A stretch of 12,346 nucleotides of DNA from the NCBI GenBank assembly GCA_964435775.1, contig CAYTAP010000115.1, positions 1 to 12,346 on the forward strand, given 5' to 3'. Source of the DNA: CAYTAP01 sp964435775 (GTDB lineage Bacteria > Planctomycetota > Phycisphaerae > Tepidisphaerales > Tepidisphaeraceae). How positions within the stretch are numbered: the stretch's first letter is position 1; each line of letters opens with the position of its first letter. A program made the position numbers and the translations under genes. A model generated the notes under the pieces. It saw only the letters and a program-made list of their open reading frames with translations. It was not told the origin of the DNA and made no database searches. Shown here one piece after another: positions 1 to 7,108 of this stretch.

Positions 1-58
1 CAGAGCAAGCGCTTGCTACACAAGATCTTAAAAATTTACTTGAATTAACGGATAGTGA
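1..58. other. AT-rich segment of foreign origin at the window edge
   Basis: The first 57-60 bases are clearly richer in A and T than everything after them. The conserved FtsH protein sequence on the minus strand stops matching exactly where this segment begins. Read on the plus strand from base 3, the segment gives a protein-like stretch without stops (EQALATQDLKNLLELTDSER), which then runs meaninglessly into the antisense of ftsH. This pattern fits a chimeric contig end or the edge of an inserted element. I see no terminal inverted repeat or target duplication that would prove an insertion, and I do not recognise the protein fragment. Confidence 0.6.
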
Positions 59-1574
59 ACGCCGTACACCATCGCTTGGAATAGTTGTAGCGATCTTTCT
101 CCGGCAGGGTCATCGTGGCGCCCAACGCCCGCCCGCGGGGGATGACCGTCACCTTGTGAATCGGGTCCGAATCCGGCCGCAGGAGATGCTGCACGACCGC
201 ATGCCCGGCCTCGTGATACGCCGTCGCAAGCTTCTCCTTTTCATCCATCACGCGGCTCTTGTTGGCCCGCCCGAAGCGAACCTTGTCCCGCGCTTCCTCA
301 AGATCATCCTGTTCGATGAACTCCTTGCCGGCCAGCGTCGCGCCGAGCGCCGATTCATTGATGATCGCCGCCAGATCGGCGCCGCTGAACCCCGGAGTGG
401 CCCGCGCCAAGCGGAGCAAGTCCACGTCGGGTCCGAGCTTCACCTTCCGGCTGTGTACCTTCAAAATCTCCAGCCTGCCCTTCACATCCGGAAGCGGCAC
501 GTACACCTGGCGATCAAACCGCCCCGGGCGCGTCAGCGCGGGGTCAAGCACATCGACACGGTTGGTGCTTGAAACGACGATCACCTGGTCGTTGGTCTCA
601 AACCCGTCCATTTCAACGAGAATCGCGTTGAGCGTCTGTTCCCGTTCATCATGCCCGCCGGAGCTGAAGCCGCTGCCGCGCCGACGTCCCACCGCGTCGA
701 TTTCATCGAGGAAGATGATGCACGGGCTGTTGTCCTTGGCCTGTTTGAACAAATCGCGGACGCGGCTTGCCCCCACGCCGACGAACATCTCGACGAAGTC
801 GGAACCACTGATGCTGAAGAAGGGGACGTCCGCCTCGCCGGCGATCGCCTTGGCGAGCAGCGTCTTGCCGGTGCCCGGTTCACCCACCAGCAGCACGCCG
901 CGCGGAATCCGACCGCCGAGGCGCTGAAATTTCTTGGGGTTTTTCAGGAACTCGACAATCTCCATCACCTCATCCTTGGCCTCCTCGATGCCGGCGACAT
1001 CGTCGAAGGTGACGTTGGTGTGTTCCTTGGAGGTGATCTTGTGCTTGCTGCGCCCGAAGTTGCCGAGCATCCCACCGGCGCCGGCGCTGTTGCGAAGCTG
1101 TCGGAAAACGAAGAACCAGATGAACCCGAAGATCAGCAGCCACGGAACCAATGGCAGCAGAAGGTTGATGAGCAGATTCGCGCCATCTTCGTATCCGACG
1201 GTCGCGCCGTGGGCTTCGTCGGTCAGATACTTTTGCACCGCCCACCCGCTCGATCCCTCGGCCGACACCTTTGACCGAAACTCCGTCGTGGGCGGCAACG
1301 TCCCAATGTGCTCCGTCTCCTTGAAAGTCCCCGAAACCTCGTTCCCTTCGAGCTTGACCTCCTTGACCTTCCCCGCCTCCAGCCGCTGCGTGAACTCACT
1401 CCAGGGGATAACGGGCTTGGCATTGGTGTGGTTCAACAAGACGAACAACATGATGACCAGACCGATGAACAGCACCCAGCCAAACAGGCCGCGACCAAAA
1501 CGCATGTTGCCCGGCCCGGAATTGCCAGGTCGGCCATTCTTCTTCGTGCCGCGATCCGGATTTTGTTCTGCCAT
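45..1574 (-). CDS. ftsH: ATP-dependent zinc metalloprotease FtsH, C-terminally truncated
   Basis: FtsH is a membrane-anchored hexameric AAA+ protease that degrades misfolded membrane proteins and selected soluble regulators. A basic, Gly/Asn-rich start is followed by a membrane helix (about 30-48), a periplasmic domain, and a second helix (about 135-157). The AAA module has Walker A GEPGTGKT (231-238), the pore motif MFVGVG (263-268), Walker B IIFLDEID (286-293) and the second region of homology (337-355). The protease zinc motif HEAGH is at 454-458. The ATG at 1574 follows a good ribosome site (AGAGGAAA). The frame ends at 509 residues, about 100-180 short of the family length. It follows the family through RWCTAF, then reads three odd residues and a stop inside the AT-rich edge segment. 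The third zinc ligand and most of the peptidase domain are missing, so this copy would be inactive as a protease unless the break is an assembly error. Confidence 0.95.
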   Translation of the reverse strand: MAEQNPDRGTKKNGRPGNSGPGNMRFGRGLFGWVLFIGLVIMLFVLLNHTNAKPVIPWSEFTQRLEAGKVKEVKLEGNEVSGTFKETEHIGTLPPTTEFRSKVSAEGSSGWAVQKYLTDEAHGATVGYEDGANLLINLLLPLVPWLLIFGFIWFFVFRQLRNSAGAGGMLGNFGRSKHKITSKEHTNVTFDDVAGIEEAKDEVMEIVEFLKNPKKFQRLGGRIPRGVLLVGEPGTGKTLLAKAIAGEADVPFFSISGSDFVEMFVGVGASRVRDLFKQAKDNSPCIIFLDEIDAVGRRRGSGFSSGGHDEREQTLNAILVEMDGFETNDQVIVVSSTNRVDVLDPALTRPGRFDRQVYVPLPDVKGRLEILKVHSRKVKLGPDVDLLRLARATPGFSGADLAAIINESALGATLAGKEFIEQDDLEEARDKVRFGRANKSRVMDEKEKLATAYHEAGHAVVQHLLRPDSDPIHKVTVIPRGRALGATMTLPEKDRYNYSKRWCTAFTIR

Positions 1575-1684
1575 GTCTATTTCCTCTGCAAACCGCTCAC
1601 CGGTTTGATGTTACACGCCGCCTGCCGCGCGGCATGGAGTGCGCATTCGCGACGGTCCACCCAATCATACCCGGAAACTCAGGA

Positions 1685-1690
1685 ATTATA
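1685..1690 (-). promoter_or_regulatory. Candidate -10 element (TATAAT) for ftsH
   Basis: Read on the minus strand, this is a perfect TATAAT about 110 bases upstream of the ftsH ATG, in the spacer between divergent ftsH and smpB. No good -35 hexamer lies 16-18 bases upstream of it, so only the -10 is claimed. The spacer is locally less GC-rich here than the flanking genes. No matching plus-strand promoter for smpB stood out. Confidence 0.3.
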
Positions 1691-1838
1691 AGTGGACCAA
1701 ACCGACCTTTTCCATACCAAATCATACACCGCTCGCCGGGCAAAAGTTCGTGCAAATGCCGCTCGATGGTTCTGTGGCGATTGTAACGGGCGTTTGGTCG
1801 GTGTTGGCGGGATGCCGATCCATCCATATGATGAGGCG

Positions 1839-2312
1839 ATGGCGCGCAAGGATCACCCCAATTTTTCGCCGCAGATCACCAACCGTCGCGCGCTCCATGA
1901 TTACTTCATCAGCGCCAAGCTCGAATGCGGCATCCAGCTTCAGGGGTCTGAAGTGAAGTCCCTGCGTCAGGGCAAAGCGCAATTGCAGGACTCGTTTGCC
2001 CGGATCGAAAATGGCGACCTCATCCTGCACAACGCCCACATTGACCCGTACGACAAGGCGACGCTGGCCTGGAACCATAACCCGCGGAGAGAACGCAAGT
2101 TGCTCGTTCACAAGCGCGAAATCCGCAAGCTGGAAAGCGCGCTCCGCGAGCGCGGCGTGACATTGATCCCCCTGGCAATTTACTTTAAAAGCGGCCTGGC
2201 GAAGGTCGAAGTCGGCGTCGCCAAGGGCAAACAACACTTCGACAAACGGGCGGCGATTAAAAAAAAGGAAATGGACCGCGACCTCCGCCGCGCGATGACC
2301 AAAAGGCAATAG
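1839..2312 (+). CDS. smpB: SsrA-binding protein SmpB
   Basis: SmpB binds tmRNA (SsrA) and places it in the empty A site of stalled ribosomes, so that the unfinished protein is tagged for degradation. From the chosen ATG the product is 157 residues, the usual SmpB length. It has the family core NRRALHDYF (15-23), QGSEVKSLR (35-43) and RKLLVHKREI (86-95). The conserved basic tail begins at GKQHFDKRAAIKKKE (130-144); this part folds into the decoding centre. The frame is open further upstream (GTG at 1692, ATG at 1812), but those starts add residues absent from the family. GAGG just before 1839 is close to the start codon, so 1812 (nine more residues) remains possible. The gene is divergent from ftsH, and both belong to the protein-quality-control theme of this window. 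I saw no tmRNA gene here. Confidence 0.95.
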   Translation: MARKDHPNFSPQITNRRALHDYFISAKLECGIQLQGSEVKSLRQGKAQLQDSFARIENGDLILHNAHIDPYDKATLAWNHNPRRERKLLVHKREIRKLESALRERGVTLIPLAIYFKSGLAKVEVGVAKGKQHFDKRAAIKKKEMDRDLRRAMTKRQ

Positions 2313-2313
2313 G

Positions 2314-2392
2314 GTCAGTGGTCCGTTGTCAGTAGTCAGTTGTCTGCGGCGTTTTGCTACCGACTACTGACAACGGACAACGGACCACTGAC
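2314..2392. repeat. Inverted array of 7-base repeats (GTCMGTN) between convergent genes
   Basis: The left arm is four exact tandem 7-mers, GTCAGTG, GTCCGTT, GTCAGTA and GTCAGTT (2314-2341), plus a partial GTC. The right arm (2362-2392) is the reverse complement of a similar array: GTCAGTG, GTCCGTT, GTCCGTT, GTCAGTA, GTC. Bases 2314-2330 pair perfectly with 2376-2392 (17 bp) and 2331-2337 with 2362-2368 (7 bp). The right arm has one extra 7-base unit (2369-2375) that would bulge out. The array fills almost the whole spacer between smpB and the convergent mutase gene, so it could end transcription from both sides, but there is no clear U-run. Confidence 0.85.
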
Positions 2393-2403
2393 AAATTCCC
2401 CCA

Positions 2404-3783
2404 TCACACCAAAACCTTGTCCACGACGCCTCGAACTTGTTGAACCCGTTCCTCGGCCGCCGAGCGGGTGGGGGCTTCGGCGATGATCCGCATGATCGGC
2501 TCGGTGTTGCTCGGCCGGGCATGGACCCAGGCGTCCGCCCAGTCGATGCGGATGCCATCCTGCACATCAATGCGCTCGGATGCGAAGTGACCTTTCAGCG
2601 CTGCCACCGCGCGCTCCGCATCCTCCCGGCGGCATTCAAACTTGGTCTTCACGATTTCATAGCGCGGGATTTCATCGACCAATTGGCTAAGCGGCTTGTG
2701 CGTCTGGCTCATCAGTTGCAGGACATACGCCATCCCCACCAGGCTGTCGCGCCCGGGGACGATGCGGAGATCGATCACGCCGCCATTGCCTTCGCCGCCG
2801 ATCACCGCGTGATGCTCGATCATCGCCTGCACGACGTTGGCTTCCCCCACGCAACTGCGGATGACGCGCCCGCCGGCCTGGGCGGCCAGATCATCGATCA
2901 TCCTGCTGGTGGACAGGTTGGCGACGGCCACACTCCCCGGCTTTTTCGACAGGATCAGTTTGGCCGCCAGCGCCAGGGAATACTCTTCGCCGATATATCG
3001 TCCTTTTTCATCCACGATTGCCAGCCGATCGGCATCGGGGTCCTGCGCAAAGCCCACGGCGGCCTTCTGACGTCGCACCTCGTCGGCCAACCCCGTCAGA
3101 TTTTTTTCCGTCGGCTCCGGTTCATGGGGAAACTGCCCGTTGGGCGTGGCGTTGAGGTGGATCAACTGGCAACCCAGTTTGTTTAACAGGGTCGCCGAGG
3201 AAACACATCCCGCACCGTTGACCGAGTCCACAACGACTTTGTACCGCTGCGTTGAAATACCAAGAACATCGATGTGGTCCATGACGCGTTTGATGTGCAA
3301 GGCATGCGTCTCACTGTTTTTCACCGGCGGCAACAGATGCTCAACCCGAACGTACCGGCTGGCGCGATCCTCGTAAGCGGCCTTGACCTTCGCGGCATCT
3401 CCAGGCGGCAGGGCGACGGCATCCCGATTGAGATACTTCAGCCCGTTCCACTGAATCGGATTGTGTGAGGCGGTGGCGATCAAAGCGCCATCGGCGCCCA
3501 GATACTTGACCATCATTGCCACGCCTGGCGTAGTGACAATGTCGAGGTCGATGACCTCCACGCCCGATGCCACCAGCGCCGCGACCGCCGAATCCCGCAC
3601 CCACGCGCCTGACGGGCGGGAATCCCGGCCGAACACAACGCGAAAAGCCCTGCCATTGGCGGGCGATTGCGTCTCTCGCAACCACTCGGCGTACGCCGAC
3701 GCCATTTGGTTGACCACGACGGGCGTCAACGTGCCCCCGACTGTCCCCCGCATGCCCGAGACGCCGATCATCAGTGCTTCCAT
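2404..3783 (-). CDS. glmM: Alpha-D-phosphohexomutase, phosphoglucosamine mutase (GlmM) type
   Basis: This family moves phosphate between C6 and C1 of a hexose or hexosamine. The GlmM reaction makes glucosamine-1-phosphate for UDP-GlcNAc and cell-wall or envelope synthesis. The 459-residue product has the full four-domain layout. It starts with SVSG-like GVSGMRG (7-13), then the active-site serine loop TASHNP with S106 (104-109), the metal-binding loop DPDADR (248-253), the sugar loop GEGNGG (330-335) and the phosphate loop RPSNTEP (423-429). The GEGNGG loop differs from the GEQSGH of classic bacterial GlmM and resembles the form seen in archaeal-type and some planctomycete enzymes, so phosphomannomutase or phosphoglucomutase activity cannot be excluded. 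I chose the ATG at 3783; the frame is open upstream but the added residues look non-homologous, and ATG 3771 is an alternative. A TTGACT at 3813-3818 (minus strand) may be a -35, but the -10 is poor. Confidence 0.85.
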   Translation of the reverse strand: MEALMIGVSGMRGTVGGTLTPVVVNQMASAYAEWLRETQSPANGRAFRVVFGRDSRPSGAWVRDSAVAALVASGVEVIDLDIVTTPGVAMMVKYLGADGALIATASHNPIQWNGLKYLNRDAVALPPGDAAKVKAAYEDRASRYVRVEHLLPPVKNSETHALHIKRVMDHIDVLGISTQRYKVVVDSVNGAGCVSSATLLNKLGCQLIHLNATPNGQFPHEPEPTEKNLTGLADEVRRQKAAVGFAQDPDADRLAIVDEKGRYIGEEYSLALAAKLILSKKPGSVAVANLSTSRMIDDLAAQAGGRVIRSCVGEANVVQAMIEHHAVIGGEGNGGVIDLRIVPGRDSLVGMAYVLQLMSQTHKPLSQLVDEIPRYEIVKTKFECRREDAERAVAALKGHFASERIDVQDGIRIDWADAWVHARPSNTEPIMRIIAEAPTRSAAEERVQQVRGVVDKVLV

Positions 3784-3874
3784 GTGCGACAAGTTATGAG
3801 CCTGATGTGAAAAGTCAAAGCGTTGAAGAAAACTCCGATTGCCGCGAACGCCGGTGACGACATAGGATGAACCA

Positions 3875-5278
3875 ATGCCTCTTGATTCACCAGATTCGCC
3901 AGCACGGGTATTCATCGTCGGCGGCGGGTTCGCCGGATTGGCCGCCGCCAAGGCCCTGCGGTCCGCTCCATGCGAAGTCACGGTGGTGGATCGCAGCAAC
4001 CATCATGTTTTCCAACCCCTCCTGTATCAGGTGGCGACGGCGTCCCTGTCGCCGGCCGACATCAGCGCCCCCATCCGAACGGTATTGCGCGGCCAAAGGA
4101 ACGCACAGGTGGTGCTGGCGCAAGCGACGGGTGTTGATATCGAACAGCGTCGCCTGCGCGTGCGGGATGGGTATGTCACCTACGATTATCTGATCCTGGC
4201 GGCCGGGGCGACCCACGCGTATTTCGGGCATGATGATTGGGCGACGATCGCGCCCGGGCTCAAGAGCATCGAGGATGCAACGGCTCTGCGTCGGCGCATT
4301 CTGCTCGCTTTCGAGTCGGCCGAATATGAGGGAAGCGAGACCGCACGTCGCGCCGCGTTGACCTTTGGTATCGTCGGCGGCGGACCCACCGGCGTCGAAC
4401 TGGCCGGCGCGATCAAGGAAATCGCCGGACGGACGATCCCCCGCGATTACCGCCACATCGACACCCGCACAACCCGTGTCATCCTCCTGCAAGGCGACAA
4501 CCGCCTGCTGCCCACGTATCCGCAAAATTTGAGCGATCGCGCCAAGCGCGATCTGGAACGCATGGGCGTTGAGGTGCGTCTCAATTCAATCGTCACCCAT
4601 GTGACCGCCGAGGGACTCTACGTGGGCCAGGAGTTCATTCCCGTGCGCAACATCATCTGGGCGGCCGGCGTCAAGGCGAGCGCACTGGGCGCATCGCTCG
4701 GCGTGCCGCTGGGACGCAGCGGGCATGTCATCGTGGGTCCCGACCTATCGGTACCCGGCCATCCGGAGGTCTTTGTGATTGGCGACATGGCCGCCGCCAA
4801 ATCCGCCGACACCGGCAAACCCGTGCCCGGCGTCGCGCAAGGTGGCATTCAGATGGGCGAATACGTCGGCCGAATGCTCGCCGATGAACTCGGTGGCAAA
4901 GCCAAACCGGAGACGCGCAAGCCATTCAGCTATTATGACAAAGGCTCAATGGCCGTCATCGGCAAGGCCAAGGCTGTGGCGTGGATCGGCAAGTTCAAGT
5001 TCGGCGGATTCTTCGCCTGGCTCCTGTGGGGAGGCATCCACATCTCGTTCCTCATCGGTTTTCGCAATCGCGTGCAGGTGTTGATGAGCTGGTTCTGGAA
5101 CTGGCTGCTCAATTCCCGCGACGCCCGATTGATCACGGGCGATTCCCGCATCACGATTCATACGCCGCGCTTCGAAGGGTTCGTTCCCAATCCAGCGCAA
5201 CCCACTGACGGGAAGGGAGGGGAATCCACCGCCCCCCAGACGCCGGAGTTGTCCAAACCATCTGCGGGTGTCGGTTGA
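3875..5278 (+). CDS. ndh: Type II NADH:quinone oxidoreductase (NDH-2)
   Basis: NDH-2 is a single-subunit FAD enzyme bound to the inner face of the membrane. It passes electrons from NADH to quinone without pumping protons. The 467-residue protein has an N-terminal FAD Rossmann motif GGGFAG (16-21) and a second nucleotide motif GGGPTGVELAG (168-178) with the typical glutamate at 175. It also has the FAD-contacting VIGD (301-304) and the quinone-site-like AQGGIQMG (321-328). A hydrophobic, Trp-rich segment (about 378-412) should serve as the membrane anchor. The last 25-30 residues are Pro/Gly-rich and probably disordered. The ATG is preceded by AGGA at a suitable distance. The gene is divergent from the mutase gene, with about 90 bases between them, and ends 12 bases before the convergent sigma-like gene. 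No terminator is visible in that gap. Confidence 0.92.
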   Translation: MPLDSPDSPARVFIVGGGFAGLAAAKALRSAPCEVTVVDRSNHHVFQPLLYQVATASLSPADISAPIRTVLRGQRNAQVVLAQATGVDIEQRRLRVRDGYVTYDYLILAAGATHAYFGHDDWATIAPGLKSIEDATALRRRILLAFESAEYEGSETARRAALTFGIVGGGPTGVELAGAIKEIAGRTIPRDYRHIDTRTTRVILLQGDNRLLPTYPQNLSDRAKRDLERMGVEVRLNSIVTHVTAEGLYVGQEFIPVRNIIWAAGVKASALGASLGVPLGRSGHVIVGPDLSVPGHPEVFVIGDMAAAKSADTGKPVPGVAQGGIQMGEYVGRMLADELGGKAKPETRKPFSYYDKGSMAVIGKAKAVAWIGKFKFGGFFAWLLWGGIHISFLIGFRNRVQVLMSWFWNWLLNSRDARLITGDSRITIHTPRFEGFVPNPAQPTDGKGGESTAPQTPELSKPSAGVG

Positions 5279-5290
5279 AGCCGGACCTCC

Positions 5291-5998
5291 TCACCATTCA
5301 ATGTGCGTGAGAAGCCACCACGTCGCATACGCCAGCGCGGTGACGACCGCCAATGAAACGATCACTTTGACCAGCCGCTTCAGTCGCCTCGGCCAAAGAT
5401 GGCGATTCAGATGGTGTCGCACGGCGGGAAGTACCAAGTTCTCTTGAGGCGACAGCGCCGCGTACGCTTGACGTATGGCCGCGACGTTGGCGTCAAAGTC
5501 GTCCCCGCTCACCTCTCTCAATGCCCGGCGGGCGGCGTCGAGATGATTGCCCGCCGCGTCGCGGGAGCAGTCCATCGCGATCCCCAGGCGACGCTCGTCG
5601 TATCCCTCACCGACGTGCAGCACGAACGCCTCCCGCTGTTGCGAAGGCAGATGACGCATGGCGCGAATGAACGCGACATAGCCTGGCCGATGCGTGCGAT
5701 CATCCTCCGTGAGCAGCACATCCTGCAGCGGATGGGGCGCAAAGCGGGCGGCGCGCCGCCACATCAAAATCGTGTGATGATCGAACCATCGCTGCGGATC
5801 CCCCTCGCTTTTCCACGTCGAAGCCTGCCGCACCCCGCGAGCCATGACGAACTTCACCACGTTCCGCCCCACATCCTCGCGCCCCGACAATCCATACGCC
5901 ATGCGACAGACCACCGGATAGCACTCCGACAGCACATGCTCCATCGCCTCCCGGCGGAACTTGCGTGCATCACTGAGTATGTCCCTGGAAATGGCCAT
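5291..5998 (-). CDS. Sigma-70-like (ECF-type) protein with a C-terminal membrane helix
   Basis: Residues about 18-90 resemble sigma region 2: a helix with CYPVVCRMAYGLSGREDVG (26-44) and a later ILMWRRAAR. Residues about 110-162 resemble region 4: FIRAMRHLPSQQREAFVLHVG, then a helix-turn-helix ending LDAARRALRE. After a linker comes a basic patch (PRRLKRLVK) and a single hydrophobic helix (about 209-231) near the end of this 235-residue protein. This suggests a DNA-binding or RNA-polymerase-binding factor tethered to the membrane, the N-terminal part being cytoplasmic. Region 2 is diverged and I cannot say whether it still works as a sigma factor. The ATG at 5998 has only a weak ribosome site. 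The gene lies 57 bases downstream of the glycosyltransferase gene in the same direction, so the two may share a transcript. No separate anti-sigma gene is present; the helix may do that job within the protein. Confidence 0.7.
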   Translation of the reverse strand: MAISRDILSDARKFRREAMEHVLSECYPVVCRMAYGLSGREDVGRNVVKFVMARGVRQASTWKSEGDPQRWFDHHTILMWRRAARFAPHPLQDVLLTEDDRTHRPGYVAFIRAMRHLPSQQREAFVLHVGEGYDERRLGIAMDCSRDAAGNHLDAARRALREVSGDDFDANVAAIRQAYAALSPQENLVLPAVRHHLNRHLWPRRLKRLVKVIVSLAVVTALAYATWWLLTHIEW

Positions 5999-6055
5999 CG
6001 CGGGATCGATTGTACCTGTGATTGCCTGTTGTGAGACTTGAAATTGCGATGGCTC

Positions 6056-6758
6056 TCACTTGAGAAGTCGGCTGTCGGGCATCAGGCGGTACTTGAGCAG
6101 GACGAGAATCGCCTCGATGCCATGCCAGGCGCGGATTTTCTTCCCCTCATTGAGGCTGCGCGGATTGTATCGGATGGGCACTTCATGAATCCGGTATCCC
6201 ATGCGGCACGCCTTGGCCGTCACTTCCGGGCAAAAATCAAAACCCCGGCAGCGCAAGTTCATCCGTCGAAGCAGGGCGGTGGGGAAAAGCTTGTAACAGG
6301 TCGCCTCATCGGTCAGATGAGTGCCGAAAAGATAATTACCCGCGAGCGTCACCACTTTCCCTCCCAGCCAAAACCGCAGGTAATGAAAATGATTCTGCAG
6401 CGCCGCCGGATGCCGCAGATTGCGCGAGCCATACACCACTTCCGCCCGGCCGGCGCGGACGGGCTTGAGCAGCGCCTCGTACTCCTCGGGATAATACTCC
6501 AGGTCGGCATCCTGAATGATCGTGTGGGGCTGCGTGGCGTGCTTCAACCCCGCCTGAATCGCCGCGCCCTTGCCGCCGTTGCGTTCACAGATGACGCCGA
6601 TGATTTTCCCCTCCCGTTCATATCGTCGAATGATGTCGGCCGTGCCGTCGGTTGATCCATCATCCACGACGATCACCTCGGGGCGGGTCGCCAACGCCAG
6701 CACCCGGTCGATCACCTCGGCCAGTGTGCGCTCCTCATTNNNNNNNNNNGCTCAGCAT
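6056..6758 (-). CDS. Family 2 glycosyltransferase, DPM1-like (gap near the N terminus)
   Basis: This GT-A fold enzyme probably transfers a sugar from a nucleotide sugar to polyprenyl phosphate or to a growing glycan on the cytoplasmic face of the membrane. The part after the gap reads NEERTLAEVIDR, then the nucleotide motif VVDDGSTDGT, NGGKGAAI, and the metal-binding DAD in QDADLEYYP. A family-typical C-terminal half follows (TDEATCYKLF, GFDFCPEV, EVPIRYNPRS, GIEAILVLLKYR). No membrane helices follow, so it is the short soluble type. The first gap (6740-6749) lies in the N terminus. On its far side an ATG at 6758 gives MLS in the direction and position where the family starts MLS-(six residues)-NEERT, so I place the start there. 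The 10 Ns do not keep frame. The acceptor and sugar are unknown. Neighbouring uridylyltransferase and kinase genes suggest UDP-sugar use. Confidence 0.88.
6740..6749. other. Assembly gap (10 N) inside the glycosyltransferase gene
   Basis: Ten Ns interrupt the start of the glycosyltransferase. The codons on the two sides (ATG CTG AGC before, AAT GAG GAG after, on the minus strand) are in frame only if the true gap is a multiple of three. Six codons, 18 bases, would restore the usual beta-strand start VVIPAY. Confidence 0.95.
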
Positions 6759-6822
6759 GGTTTGCTTCAGTTGGTCGGCACAAGTCACACACAACGGTCG
6801 CGGCGACTGACTCGCCCGGCGC

Positions 6823-6853
6823 ATTATATCGGACACCGTCGCGTTTTGGACAA
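6823..6853 (-). promoter_or_regulatory. Sigma-70-type promoter for the glycosyltransferase gene
   Basis: On the minus strand there is a perfect -10 TATAAT (6823-6828) and a TTGTCC -35-like hexamer (6848-6853). The 19-base spacer is slightly long. It lies about 64 bases upstream of the proposed ATG at 6758 and downstream of the galU terminator, which fits an independent start for the glycosyltransferase and sigma-like genes. Confidence 0.5.
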
Positions 6854-6941
6854 TTCAAGCCGCGATGAGATCAGACCCTTCACCCCTGCGTGCGCCTGCG
6901 CCGCTTCACGAAGGCGCGCCTTTATCATGCGATGTTGAAAC

Positions 6942-6982
6942 AAAAAAATCGGACCGGAGGGGAGCCACCACCTTCGGTCCGA
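6942..6982 (-). terminator. Rho-independent terminator downstream of galU
   Basis: On the minus strand an 8-bp perfect stem, TCGGACCG (6975-6982) with CGGTCCGA (6949-6956), encloses an 18-base loop and is followed directly by seven Ts (6942-6948). It lies about 130 bases past the galU stop. The plus strand also shows an A-rich stretch on the other side, but no plus-strand gene ends nearby. Confidence 0.75.
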
Positions 6983-7050
6983 CGGAAAAAATCAGTTGCT
7001 GCCCGCCCAAGATAACGCGATCCCGTGCTTCGTCAATACATGAGTGAAAT

Positions 7051-7091
7051 AAAAACACCTCCGCCGCGCGGCGCGAGCGCTCTCGAGCGCC
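7051..7091 (-). terminator. GC-rich palindrome with U-run just after galU
   Basis: About 17 bases after the galU stop, the minus strand has nested GC palindromes (GGCGC at 7087-7091 pairing with GCGCC at 7070-7074, plus an internal GAGCGC/GCGCTC pair). GCCGCGCGGC follows, and a T5 run (7051-7055) lies about 15 bases beyond the stem. It may be a first, leaky terminator or an RNA 3'-end stabiliser ahead of the stronger one at 6942-6982. Confidence 0.4.
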
Positions 7092-7108
7092 TCTTGGCCG
7101 AATTACGA

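Larger units (their letters stand above)
6759..7108. other. Spacer between glycosyltransferase and galU genes, no gene
   Basis: About 350 bases without a convincing gene. Read on the minus strand from galU outward it holds a GC-rich palindrome, a rho-independent terminator and then a promoter for the glycosyltransferase gene. Short open frames here lack homologous-looking content. This separates the galU transcript from the glycosyltransferase/sigma transcript. Confidence 0.7.

Noticed and set aside
651..1274. Plus-strand open frame opposite ftsH
   Set aside because: Antisense to the conserved AAA and membrane parts of FtsH; no domain is recognisable.
1692..1838. Longer N terminus for SmpB from a GTG at 1692
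   Set aside because: The added 49 residues do not resemble SmpB, which normally begins 10-20 residues before the NRRA motif.
5279..5290. Terminator between the convergent ndh and sigma-like genes
   Set aside because: Only 12 bases separate the stop codons and no stem or U-run is visible.
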